Assembly (NCBI RefSeq): GCF_017115095.1
Contig: NZ_JABXKI010000301.1
Span: forward strand, 1 to 57,824
Reading direction: 5' to 3'
Length of the DNA stretch: 57,824 nt
Source of the DNA: Nostoc sp. NMS4
GTDB taxonomy: Bacteria; Cyanobacteriota; Cyanobacteriia; Cyanobacteriales; Nostocaceae
The notes below the pieces were generated by a model. It was not told the origin of the DNA, searched no databases, and saw only the letters and a list, made by a program, of their open reading frames with translations. Of this stretch, positions 36,850-45,218 are shown in pieces. How positions within the stretch are numbered: the first letter of the stretch is position 1; each line of letters opens with the position of its first letter. Both the position numbers and the translations under genes were made by a program.

Positions 36850-38583
36850 TCATTTTGAATTTTGAATTGTTAATTGTGGTTTTCCCCAAAGTATGCTCTC
36901 ATGTTTGTAAATAGCAATTCCCGGTTTGGCTCCTTTGGGTTTGTAGACGTGTTTTAGCTGAGTGTAAACTACTGGTACTTGCTCACTCTGACGGGCGCGA
37001 CTGTAGTAGGCGGCAAGATTAGCTACAAATTGCAAATCAGCCTCTTCTGCAACAGCACCCGGTTCTAGACGCAGTAAGACATGACTCCCTGGAATTTCTT
37101 GAGCGTGGAACCATAAGTCATAATCCCCCGCTACACGGAAGGTTAATTGGTCATTCTGGCGATTATTACGACCGATTAATACTTCAAAACCACTGGGAGT
37201 AAGGTAACGATGAAAGTTGGTGCTGGGGGGGTCGTTGGCGCTGCTCTTGCGATATCCTGGATCTTCTAAATACTTTTGCCCAATCAACTCTTCGCGGATT
37301 TCTTCTAAAGCTCGCAAATCTTCTGCTGTTTGGTAGGTGTCTATCTGAACGATCGCAGCTTCTACTTGTTCTAAATACTCAATTTCTGTCTGCACTTCTA
37401 ATAATAGCGGTTCGACGGCAGCACGAGCGCGTTTGAGCTTTTGGTGCTGTTTGTAAAGACTTTGGGCATTTTGGACGGCATTTTTATCTGGCTGGAGTGC
37501 GATCGCAATTGGCAAATTTGTCTCAAAATCTGCAAGGATAATTTCTTTCATCCCCGGTTCCCAGTTTTGCAAATGAGCCATCAATAAATCAGCTTTTTGC
37601 CGATACTCATCGGCTTGATCTGATTGCTGCAAGCGTGTCTTAAAGGTTTGAGCTTTATTCCGTAATTTCGCCAGAATATTATTTAATTTCTGACTCAACT
37701 GATGGCGCAATTGCGAAAATAACTGTTGATCGATCTGGTTACTGTAGTAGCGGTTGAGTAACTCCTGAATATTTTTGACCTTTTCAACTACACCCCAACC
37801 CATGACGGTGTAACCATCTTTTGTCCAAGCGGGTTGAAATGTGTTGGAATCTAAGGCTTGCAGCCATTCTTGCCAACGCTCAAACAACCGTCGCCAGTCG
37901 TCGGGGTTGAGAGTATCGGTAGATGTTTCTGGTGCGATATTTGCTTCTAGCAGCATTAACTCTAGCAATGCGGCACTCAAGCCACTATAACTTTTGAGTA
38001 ATTGCCGTTTAATTGCTCCTGGTACTAAACTTATCCGTTCTTGCCAACGTTCTTGAGATTCGCTCAAACTGGGGACAGTTCCAGTTAGTTTTGGTGGCGT
38101 TTCATAAGGTTGTCCGGTTTGGATGGGACGGACACTAGATTGTTGCTGACTGACTTGATGGGCGGCGGTGATAATTATATTGTTAGCGTCGGTGAGAATG
38201 ACGTTGCTATATTTGCCCATGATTTCTGCATAGACATGATATAGGGCGCTTTCTCCCGGACGACGGGCAAATTGCAAATCAATCACCCGCTCCCAAGGTG
38301 CGATCGCTTCAATCGCTACCAGTGCTAAACCACCCAATTGATGTATTAATTGTTGGCTAAATGTAAACGTATCTGGCGATCGCGGTGGTGGATCTCCAAT
38401 ACAAATATGTGCAGCTTGGGGATGCCAAGAAACCTGTAGCCAATCTCGCTGTTCTAGAGTGCGTAATGCCATTGCAATCGTGTAGCGATCGCGCTGGTAA
38501 ACCTGTTCTAAGCGTGATGGTAGCCAGTTAGCGCGGATTTCGCTACAAGCAGCTGTGAGAGTGGTAAAGTCAACTGGTTGCAA
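36850..38583 (-). CDS. NFACT-family protein, RqcH/Rqc2-like (fibronectin-binding A domain)
   Basis: 577 residues. An N-terminal NFACT-N domain (MQPVDFTTLTAACSEIRANW..., IMGKYSNVILTDANNIIIT), a HhH region, a long coiled coil (about 270-420, NILAKLRNKAQTFKTRLQQS onward), and the NFACT-R domain (FHRYLTPSGFEVLIGRNNRQ, LWFHAQEIPGSHVLLRL, YKPKGAKPGIAIYKHE). Bacterial RqcH binds split 50S subunits and adds alanine tails to stalled chains. The D/W-F-H motif of NFACT-R is present. No neighbour in the operon. The link to ribosome rescue comes from studied homologues, not from this window. Confidence 0.9.
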   Translation of the reverse strand: MQPVDFTTLTAACSEIRANWLPSRLEQVYQRDRYTIAMALRTLEQRDWLQVSWHPQAAHICIGDPPPRSPDTFTFSQQLIHQLGGLALVAIEAIAPWERVIDLQFARRPGESALYHVYAEIMGKYSNVILTDANNIIITAAHQVSQQQSSVRPIQTGQPYETPPKLTGTVPSLSESQERWQERISLVPGAIKRQLLKSYSGLSAALLELMLLEANIAPETSTDTLNPDDWRRLFERWQEWLQALDSNTFQPAWTKDGYTVMGWGVVEKVKNIQELLNRYYSNQIDQQLFSQLRHQLSQKLNNILAKLRNKAQTFKTRLQQSDQADEYRQKADLLMAHLQNWEPGMKEIILADFETNLPIAIALQPDKNAVQNAQSLYKQHQKLKRARAAVEPLLLEVQTEIEYLEQVEAAIVQIDTYQTAEDLRALEEIREELIGQKYLEDPGYRKSSANDPPSTNFHRYLTPSGFEVLIGRNNRQNDQLTFRVAGDYDLWFHAQEIPGSHVLLRLEPGAVAEEADLQFVANLAAYYSRARQSEQVPVVYTQLKHVYKPKGAKPGIAIYKHESILWGKPQLTIQNSK

Positions 38584-39066
38584 AGCGATTAGTTTTTAAT
38601 ATTCAAATGGTAGCGATCGCCATAGCTTTATTTTTGTTTAGTTAAAGCATGACAGACCTCAACTATCATAGCGGTTACTTGGTTTGGCGATCGCGGCGAA
38701 TAAAAAAACACAGAAATTATCATCAGATAAGCTTCTGCGTTTAAGTGATAAGTTAGTTTTTTATCCAGTTTGTTCTTGGTGTTGAGTTTTCCAAGCTCTG
38801 ACGATGCCTACGGTGGGCTTCTCTACGAGAGGCTACGCCAACGCCTACGCTGCCAAAGTTGAATCAGAATTCAGGAGTCAGAATTACTCTCGTGGGAGAC
38901 TTAAACCCGTTTATTCAGACGCGATGTTCTCTACAAGTCTGACAGAATTCAATTCTGTAGCTCACTTCGACTACGCTCAGTTACCACCTGACTCCTGAAT
39001 TCTGTTTTGTTAAACCCAAAATATTATCTGAGTTACTCACTCACCATTATCTGTTATGCAAAAGCA
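38584..39066. other. Intergenic repeats between RqcH-like and glycosyltransferase genes
   Basis: About 480 bp. It holds the 28-bp element at 38817-38844 and two inverted GAATTCAGGAGTCAGAATT / GACTCCTGAATTCTG blocks (about 38867 and 38989), a common Nostoc intergenic repeat. The open frame 38804-38998 is built from these repeats and is not called. Confidence 0.6.
38817..38844 (+). repeat. 28-bp dispersed element (copy 4)
   Basis: Begins GCTTCTCTACGAGAGGCTAC and ends GCCAACGC; differs from the in-gene copy at 8472 at about two bases. Confidence 0.85.
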
Positions 39067-40440
39067 TTATTTAGCAATCAAAACTGCCTTTTTCGCAGTT
39101 GATTGTACTAGTTCTGTGGTTGACTGCACTAGTTCTTGTGCTGTTGATTGCACTAGTTCGGCGGTTGACTGCACTAGTTCTTTTGTTGTTGATGCTAATG
39201 GTTGTGGCTGCAACAGTTGGGTGTAAAGTCCACTCAGTTGATTTGCTACACCATCCCAGCTAAATTTATTTTCGACGCGCACTCTTCCAGCTTTACCCAA
39301 TTCATCTCGCCATTCTGGATTTAAGAGAATTCGGTCAATAGCAGAGGCAAAGGCATCTACATCTTGCACTGGAGCTAATAAACCAGTTTCTTCATTAACT
39401 ACAGTAAACTGAAGTCCGCCGACATCACTTGCTACGACTGGTGTACCGCTTGCCATCGCTTCGATCGCTACTAGTCCAAAGGGTTCGTAGTGACTGGGAA
39501 CAACGCAAACATCGGCAGCTGCGTAATAGGTTGGTAAAATATCTTGACTCAGACGACCTGCAAAGATGGTAAAGTCGTTCATCCCCAATTCGTTAACGAT
39601 TTGCTCAATGCGATCGCGCTCAATCCCGTCGCTATTACCTGGAGTACTACCACCACCAATTATTAGCTGGAGATTGTTGGAATCGCGTAGCCCAGATTCG
39701 TTTACTGCGCGCACCAAGGTTTCTATACCTTTGCGTTGGTCAAAACGTCCTACATATAATACGACTTTGGCTTCTTTGTCAATTCCTAATTCTGCCCTGG
39801 CTGCTTCTCGTGCAATTGAACCAAATCGCTGAATATCTGTACCGCAGGGAATGATGTCGATATTGCCTTTTGTGGAAACTAGCGATCGCATGTGTTCCTG
39901 TTCTTGCGGACTTGTCGCCACAATTCGCTCTGCATTTTCCAACACCTGTTTTTCCACTGCTAATCGCTGACTTGCAATCAGAGGAATATCTTCTATCGTG
40001 TTGTACTTGACTGCTCCTAATGAGTGGTAGGTGTGAACCTGTTTACTATTTTGGATTTTCTTTAACTCCATCCCCACCCAACTAGAGAGCCAATAGTTAG
40101 TGTGAACTAACTCGTATGTAAGATCATTTTTTACTTGAAATTTAAGAACATTATCCACAAATTCTGGCAGATATTCAAAAATCTCATCTCGCGGCACAAA
40201 CTCAAGGGGGCCAGCTTTTAAACGAATAGTTCGACAATTTTCGCTATGTTGAACAATCGAGTCTTGCTCCAGACTCACTTTGCGGGTAAACATATCAACT
40301 TGCCATCCTAGTTGCGCTAGTGCTTCACCCACATGGCGCACATAAACATTTTGTCCCCCAGCTTCTTCTTTCCCTATTTCAATCGCTGGGTCTCCGTGGA
40401 CGGAAATCAAGGCGATACGTTTTTCGGTGGTAGAGTTCAT
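39067..40440 (-). CDS. Family 4 glycosyltransferase (sucrose-phosphate synthase-like)
   Basis: 457 residues, GT-B fold. N-terminal Rossmann domain: ALISVHGDPAIEIGKEEAGG then QNVYVRHVGEALAQLGWQVD, typical of sucrose-phosphate synthase and MshA relatives. C-terminal domain: VVLYVGRFDQRKGIETLVRA, then the nucleotide-sugar site HYEPFGLVAIEAMASGTPVV (E-x7-E) and ASDVGGLQFTVV. It probably moves a sugar from a nucleotide donor to an acceptor; sucrose synthesis is possible but unproven. Odd: residues 420-449 are four copies of ELVQSTA(/T), encoded by a 21-24-bp tandem repeat, then KKAVLIAK. That tail is not part of the fold and may form an amphipathic helix. Confidence 0.85.
   Translation of the reverse strand: MNSTTEKRIALISVHGDPAIEIGKEEAGGQNVYVRHVGEALAQLGWQVDMFTRKVSLEQDSIVQHSENCRTIRLKAGPLEFVPRDEIFEYLPEFVDNVLKFQVKNDLTYELVHTNYWLSSWVGMELKKIQNSKQVHTYHSLGAVKYNTIEDIPLIASQRLAVEKQVLENAERIVATSPQEQEHMRSLVSTKGNIDIIPCGTDIQRFGSIAREAARAELGIDKEAKVVLYVGRFDQRKGIETLVRAVNESGLRDSNNLQLIIGGGSTPGNSDGIERDRIEQIVNELGMNDFTIFAGRLSQDILPTYYAAADVCVVPSHYEPFGLVAIEAMASGTPVVASDVGGLQFTVVNEETGLLAPVQDVDAFASAIDRILLNPEWRDELGKAGRVRVENKFSWDGVANQLSGLYTQLLQPQPLASTTKELVQSTAELVQSTAQELVQSTTELVQSTAKKAVLIAK
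39094..39180 (-). repeat. Coding tandem repeat (ELVQSTA units) at the glycosyltransferase C-terminus
   Basis: Four units of 21-24 bp, each containing GACTGCACTAGTTC or a close variant on the plus strand. Encodes 30 residues; units are whole numbers of codons, so copy number can change without frameshift. Confidence 0.85.
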
Positions 40441-40942
40441 AGTTTGTGTGTTGCTGATTTTAACAAAGTTTTAGGCTGTTCCAAGCTCGTGTATAGCACA
40501 CTTGCTTGGATTGTTTAGGAACTTTAATTAATATTGATTTTAATTTACTATATCTAATTTTTATTTACATCCTCTGTCAGAAGTATACTTTTAGATTAAA
40601 TACAAAATATTTAGTTTCTCTAGATATAGGAAATTGTTATATCCGTATCTCATACTTTTGATAGATATATATAATTAACACCTTAGCCTTGATAAGGTTC
40701 CGGTTAGGGTGGGGTAAAACCTTGGTTAATCTAGCTATTTCAGACTTGTGTATACACCGTAGGAATCGAAGAGGGGCGGTTTGCCTAATGAAATCAGGCA
40801 GAGATTTTTAGACGATTAGGGGGCTAATCAGGAATTTTGCGAAGATTGAGAGTTAATCAACAGAAAGTAGTATACTTTTCTGGGTTGCCTAAAGCTATCA
40901 AAAAGTTTCGTTTAAAAACAAAAAATTTTGGGGTTGCTCTAA
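40441..40942. other. Intergenic region with a dispersed repeat
   Basis: About 500 bp, AT-rich. Apart from the inverted copy of the 6598 repeat at 40702-40762, I see nothing with confidence. The CNB-domain gene's promoter should be in the last 150 bp. Confidence 0.5.
40702..40762 (-). repeat. Dispersed about 60-bp repeat, copy B
   Basis: Inverse copy of 6598-6658, starting GGTTAGGGTGGGGTAAAACC and ending TGTATACACCGTAG. A few substitutions and two single-base indels separate the copies. Confidence 0.8.
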
Positions 40943-41311
40943 ATGCTAAGTCCTGTAGTCACAGTCAGTATATTTCAAAAACAACCCGATCCTAAAGTAT
41001 TTTCAGCAGGTCAAGTCATCTTTGAACAAGGACAGTCTGGTGATGAAATGTATGGCATTCTCGAAGGAGAGGTAGATATATTAGTCAATGGTAAGACTGT
41101 AGAAACCATTGCAACAGGCGAAGTTTTTGGTTCTGGGGTACTTGTAGGAGTAAAAAGTAGAACTTACGCAGCTATTGCCAAGGTGGATACCAAACTCGGT
41201 TTCCTTGATGAAAGAGAGTTTCTCTTTGCCGTTCAGGAAACACCCGTGTTTGCCCTACAGGTGATGAAAAGTTACTCAGAGCGTCTGAGTCGCTTGCAAC
41301 GTCTGGTCTAA
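40943..41311 (+). CDS. Cyclic nucleotide-binding domain protein (single domain)
   Basis: 122 residues, one CNB domain of the CRP/PKA type: VFSAGQVIFEQGQSGDEMYG, ILEGEVDILVNGKTVETIAT, GEVFGSGVLVGVKSRTYAAI and LDEREFLFAVQETPVFALQV. It lacks a DNA-binding domain. The ligand-cradle segment has GEVFGSG with SRTYAA in place of the cAMP-binding GE(x)8-RxA motif (here S-R-T-Y-A-A, so Arg is kept), so nucleotide binding is possible. Start ATG 40943. A strong terminator follows, so it is probably a single-gene unit. Function unknown. Confidence 0.85.
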   Translation: MLSPVVTVSIFQKQPDPKVFSAGQVIFEQGQSGDEMYGILEGEVDILVNGKTVETIATGEVFGSGVLVGVKSRTYAAIAKVDTKLGFLDEREFLFAVQETPVFALQVMKSYSERLSRLQRLV

Positions 41312-41332
41312 AGTAATTCCAAAAAAATAAAT

Positions 41333-41406
41333 TCTCCAATACTTAGTATTTAGTAGGGTGCGTGACTTCGGCGTAATACACCCTACTAAAAAGTTGGAGA
41401 TTTTTT
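41333..41406 (+). terminator. Nested hairpin terminator after the CNB-domain gene
   Basis: Inner perfect 12-bp stem TTTAGTAGGGTG (41349-41360)/CACCCTACTAAA (41379-41390), outer stem TCTCCAA/TTGGAGA, then TTTTTT at 41401-41406. Confidence 0.9.
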
Positions 41407-41478
41407 AATGGAGTATTTTATTCATCCGCTTTTTCGTAGTCAAAGATATATATATAATTTAATTTACCAAAGGTAGCA

Positions 41479-41844
41479 ATGGCGCGTAAACGCTTGATTA
41501 TCGAGATGGGGATGGGAATAGATCAGCATGGACAAGAACCAACAGTAGCAGCATCTAGGGCAGTACGAAATGCGATCGCTCATAATGCCTTACCTGGTGT
41601 TTGGGAAGTTGCAGGTTTAAGTCATCCCAATGAAATGATTATAGAGGTTCAGGTAGCAGTACCATACCCCGAACAAGTTAGAGAAGAAGAGGTACTCGCT
41701 GTACTACCATTTGGTCGAAAAACTCTTACCGTAGAATCTGGGGGGATGATAGTTCAAGGGCGGGCGATTCCCGAACTCAATGATAAAAATGACGAAATGT
41801 TGATTGCGATCGCAGCTGTTACAGTTCTAATCGAAGATGAGTAG
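41479..41844 (+). CDS. Lin0512-family protein
   Basis: 121 residues. Conserved pieces of this small family: MARKRLIIEMGMGIDQHGQE, PTVAASRAVRNAIAHNALPG, IIEVQVAVPYPEQV and MIVQGRAIPELNDKNDEM(L). A compact alpha-beta fold is likely. The biochemical role is not known to me. Short AAAGGTAG ribosome-binding site before ATG 41479. Follows the CNB-domain gene by 168 bp with a terminator between, so it is transcribed separately. Confidence 0.8.
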   Translation: MARKRLIIEMGMGIDQHGQEPTVAASRAVRNAIAHNALPGVWEVAGLSHPNEMIIEVQVAVPYPEQVREEEVLAVLPFGRKTLTVESGGMIVQGRAIPELNDKNDEMLIAIAAVTVLIEDE

Positions 41845-42009
41845 CTGAGGAAATACGTCTATTATAGACAAATCACTAAATTGAAAGTTATGAAGTAAAT
41901 GGCGCGATCGTTGAAAATTAAGCAACATAATCGCTAAAGTAAAAATATTGGGATAAAAATCTCTGGCAGTAAGTTCAATAGACCACTAATCTTTACCACT
42001 GCGGCGATC

Positions 42010-42348
42010 ATGTCTCAAGAACATAATGAATCACTCCAAATTCAGGAGATCACCAAACTCAAACCGAAACACTTTGCTGATTTAGTCAGATCGGCACAAT
42101 TGGTTTTCGACCCCACAGCTGGAGTTTCGGGAAGAAATATCACAGTTGACTGGGAACAATTTGGAATTCCCGTTGATGTGGCGGACAATCTCAAATCACT
42201 CGGTCAGCATTACCAGTATGCATCTCCTCACGTCCCGGTTGAAGACGTTTGGAGTAAATTAACACCAGAAACCCGTATTTGGTTCGTTGAAAATAAAGAT
42301 CGGTTGTGGCAGCTTGAAGAAGCTTTCCCAGCCCTTGACGAAGATTGA
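42010..42348 (+). CDS. Conserved hypothetical protein (112 residues)
   Basis: 112 residues, acidic, no signal or membrane span. Contains ITKLKPKHFADLVRSAQLVF, DWEQFGIPVDVADNLKSLG and DVWSKLTPETRIWFVENKDR, mostly helical. I believe similar proteins occur across cyanobacteria but cannot name one. GGCGATC before the ATG is poor as a ribosome-binding site. Function unknown. Confidence 0.7.
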   Translation: MSQEHNESLQIQEITKLKPKHFADLVRSAQLVFDPTAGVSGRNITVDWEQFGIPVDVADNLKSLGQHYQYASPHVPVEDVWSKLTPETRIWFVENKDRLWQLEEAFPALDED

Positions 42349-42749
42349 AGAAGGCAGAAGGTTGGAGGTTGGAATTTAGCTAAGGCTTTTATACGAGATC
42401 GGAGATTTTGGTGAAGGACTTTAAACCCTTCCTCCCATCTCCTGCTTTCTGCCTCTCTATAGGGATAGTAAAAAACTGCGATCGCTGACAAATAGCAAAA
42501 ATTAACATTATTATTAGTATTTTATTTTACCAGCAAATATCTTAATTTACAATTGCCTACGAGTAAGGTAATACTCGTGCTGAGTTAGGAGTTAAAAGTT
42601 AAAAGTAGAGACGCGATTAATCGCGTTTGTACAAGAGTTAGGAGTTAGGAGTTTTGTTTATCTCCCTCATCTCCCGGTTGGTGAGCGAAGTCGAACCACA
42701 TCTCCTTCAGTCCCCAATGCCCAATGCCCAATATTTGAGGAGATTTAAT
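42349..42749. other. Intergenic region with short repeats before the deacetylase
   Basis: About 400 bp. Repeats: TTAGGAGTTA units flanking the palindrome at 42608-42634, and CCCAATG repeated at 42713-42731. No gene seen. An open frame running from 42654 into the deacetylase is made of these repeats. Confidence 0.6.
42608..42634. repeat. Dispersed GACGCGATTAATCGCGTY palindrome, copy 2
   Basis: GAGACGCGATTAATCGCGTT then TGTACAA; one base off the copy at 21219. Confidence 0.85.
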
Positions 42750-43652
42750 GTGTCCAGTCCTAAATTATCATTGTTAATGAAACTAATAATTATTACATTC
42801 CTTACTGGTGCTACTAGTTTAGGTATCAGTTTGCTTTTAACCACAAGTGGATTTGAGCATTTGTCGGGAATTATAAAGCCAAAAAGCGACGGTAGTAAAG
42901 CTAGTCATCACAAGTTGATGAGTGCAGATGCACAGAATATAAGTCCAGCAACAGACCAGATGAATGAAGTGCCAAAGGCATTTCAGGGAACAATCGTTTA
43001 TCAAGCAAAACTGAAAGCAAACGAGAAAGTCATCGCCCTAACTTTTGACGATGGCCCCGGCCCCAAAAATACGGCACAGATTTTAGAAATTTTGAAGAAA
43101 AATGATATCAAGGCCACATTCTTCATGGTTGGAGAAATGGTGAAATATTTTCCCCAAGTTGCCAAGCAAGTGGCTGTTGATGGTCACGTAATCGGCAACC
43201 ATACATGGCATCACTGGTATCGTCACATGAACTTAGCAACTGCTGCTAGTGAAATTGATCGCACAGCAGAGATCATTTACCAAACTACTGGAGAAAAAAC
43301 TAATCTGTTTCGTCCTCCTGGGGGCTTTCTGAATAATGGACTAGTCGAATATGCCAAAAACGAGAAATACGCTGTCATGATGTGGTCTGAAGAGTCAGGA
43401 GATGCTGAACGTCATTCGCCTCAAGTTCCAGGACTAGTCAAAAATGTGCTTAAATATGCAAAACCCGGTGCGATCGTATTGATGCACGATGGGGGCGGAA
43501 ACCGTTCAAAATCTGTCAAAGCTTTACCAGAAATGATCGCAACTTTAAAGGCGCAAGGCTATAGATTTGTGACGATTCCCCAACTACTAGAAATACAAGC
43601 CCAAGAAAAAAGTATAATGAAGGCTGAAACACTCCGACAGAGCGTCAACTGA
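42750..43652 (+). CDS. Polysaccharide deacetylase (NodB domain), membrane-anchored or secreted
   Basis: 300 residues from GTG 42750, chosen because GAGGAG lies 7 bp upstream and the frame before it is repeat DNA. An N-terminal signal anchor (LIIITFLTGATSLGISLLL) is followed by the NodB domain (about 105-285): LTFDDGPGP (catalytic Asp and metal Asp), GNHTWHH (metal His residues), FRPPGGF and IVLMHDGGG. It removes acetyl groups from N-acetylglucosamine in peptidoglycan or another cell-surface polysaccharide. All five motifs look intact. Single gene, convergent with the diguanylate cyclase gene at 43785. Confidence 0.9.
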   Translation: MSSPKLSLLMKLIIITFLTGATSLGISLLLTTSGFEHLSGIIKPKSDGSKASHHKLMSADAQNISPATDQMNEVPKAFQGTIVYQAKLKANEKVIALTFDDGPGPKNTAQILEILKKNDIKATFFMVGEMVKYFPQVAKQVAVDGHVIGNHTWHHWYRHMNLATAASEIDRTAEIIYQTTGEKTNLFRPPGGFLNNGLVEYAKNEKYAVMMWSEESGDAERHSPQVPGLVKNVLKYAKPGAIVLMHDGGGNRSKSVKALPEMIATLKAQGYRFVTIPQLLEIQAQEKSIMKAETLRQSVN

Positions 43653-43784
43653 CCTTGGTTGATATTGAAGGTGCGGCAAAGCCCCACCAGAGCGATTGTG
43701 CCAGTTGCGTAAGTCCTGACCACAAAGATAACTCTGACTTTCCACATTCCGTGAAAAGTCAGAATCCCCAGACAGGATACCGCT

Positions 43785-44870
43785 TTACGTAAGAGATTGC
43801 CGCTTGAGACGCTTTTGGGCATACATTAATTCGTCAGACCTGGCGATTAGTTGTTCTAGTGACATATTGCTTTCTGGTGAGTAACGCTCTATTCCCATAC
43901 TCATCGAAAGTTTGTAGCTACAGTTTTGCTGTTGATTAAATTTGGCGATATTTGCTTGTACACGCGCTTGGATACTATCAGCGTCTTGAAAGTAGCTAGA
44001 GATGAAAACAATAAACTCATCTCCACCCAAGCGGGCGACAATATCCGAGTTGCGAAAAGTTTGCTTAAGTAATCTACCTGCATTAATAATCAAGGCATCT
44101 CCCATGTCATGGCCAAGGGTGTCGTTAACCTGTTTTAGCCCATCTAAATCAATGAACATAACCCAGCAAGACACTTTCATGCGGTGAGCAATTTTCAATT
44201 GCTGTGCAGCCATCAGCAAAAAAGCACGTCGGTTATGCAAACCTGTTAGTTCATCGGTTAACGATAACTGCCTTCCTTCTATCTCTGCTTGTTTGCGGTT
44301 GCGAACTTCCTGAATAAGTTCCATTTGAGCGATCGCCTGACGACTTAGGCGGCGCAGTGCATCTAACTGCTGGTAACTTAGGTGATGAGTAACGCTATCC
44401 ATAACACACAATGTCCCAATTGCCAGACCATCAGGTGTAATTAGAGGGATACCAGCATAAAAACGAATTTTGAGATTACCCCTGACGAAGGGATTGTTAT
44501 TAAAGCGATCGTCTTTGATGGCGTTGGGAACCACTAATATATCCTCTGGTTGAAGAATAGTATGGGAGCAAAAAGAGCAATTTCTGGGTGTTTCGCTACT
44601 TTTTAGTCCAACCTTAGATTTAAACCATTGGCGATCGCTATCAATTAAGCTAATTACAGCAATTGGAGTCTTACAAATGTAGGCAGCAAGAGCAGTTAGG
44701 TCATCAAATGCTTGTTCGGCTAGGGTATCCAGAATATTGTAGTCTGCCAGCGCTTTGAGCCTTTCTGTTTCATTGTCAGGTAGAAGAACAGCTTGAGTTT
44801 TCACAGATGAGTGTCTAAGCCTTAGCCAGGAAAGTCTGGGACGCTGGAAATTTTGCAACACCCGCAGCAT
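43785..44870 (-). CDS. GAF-GGDEF diguanylate cyclase
   Basis: 361 residues from ATG 44870 (MLRVLQNFQRPRLSWLRLRH), which has GGAG 8 bp upstream; longer open frames to 44996 lack one. GAF domain (about 45-185; RLKALADYNILDTLAEQAFD, NCSFCSHTILQPEDILVVPN, GIPLITPDGLAIGTLCVMD) followed by GGDEF (about 205-355; LTDELTGLHNRRAFL, and RLGGDEFIVF active-site loop). The inhibitory I-site RxxD is present as RNSD five residues before GGDEF. It makes cyclic di-GMP, probably under control of a GAF ligand. No membrane part. Confidence 0.92.
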   Translation of the reverse strand: MLRVLQNFQRPRLSWLRLRHSSVKTQAVLLPDNETERLKALADYNILDTLAEQAFDDLTALAAYICKTPIAVISLIDSDRQWFKSKVGLKSSETPRNCSFCSHTILQPEDILVVPNAIKDDRFNNNPFVRGNLKIRFYAGIPLITPDGLAIGTLCVMDSVTHHLSYQQLDALRRLSRQAIAQMELIQEVRNRKQAEIEGRQLSLTDELTGLHNRRAFLLMAAQQLKIAHRMKVSCWVMFIDLDGLKQVNDTLGHDMGDALIINAGRLLKQTFRNSDIVARLGGDEFIVFISSYFQDADSIQARVQANIAKFNQQQNCSYKLSMSMGIERYSPESNMSLEQLIARSDELMYAQKRLKRQSLT

Positions 44871-45218
44871 TATGTCTCCAGCAACAAATATGTGTGACAT
44901 AAACATCTCTGCAAGTAAAATCAATATTCGGTTGATTATACAGAAATATTGTATTACATGATGTTTTTCATGTTTTTGGCTTGCTCTGTTGTTCATGTCA
45001 CCCTAACTTTCCCTGTGCAAATTCCCTAAGTATCTAGATACTTACAAGGTCTTTTGCCCAAAGCCAGCTTGAAAAATACCAAGATCAGCTAAATTTTATC
45101 AAAACTTATTATATTGTTAGAATTCTTCATTATGAGTTAAGTAGGTGGGCGTAAATAATTGAAAAATGGGTGAATTAAACTTGTCTAACCCACCCAATAC
45201 AACGAAACAGTAGAGAAA
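44871..45218. other. Intergenic region
   Basis: About 350 bp. Nothing with gene character. A short stretch at 45143-45195 (GGTGGGCG...ACCCACCC) may be a weak hairpin serving as 3' end of the linker gene. Confidence 0.35.

Noticed and set aside
38804..38998. 64-codon frame upstream of the glycosyltransferase
   Set aside because: Entirely made of dispersed repeats (28-bp element and GAATTCAGGAGTC blocks).
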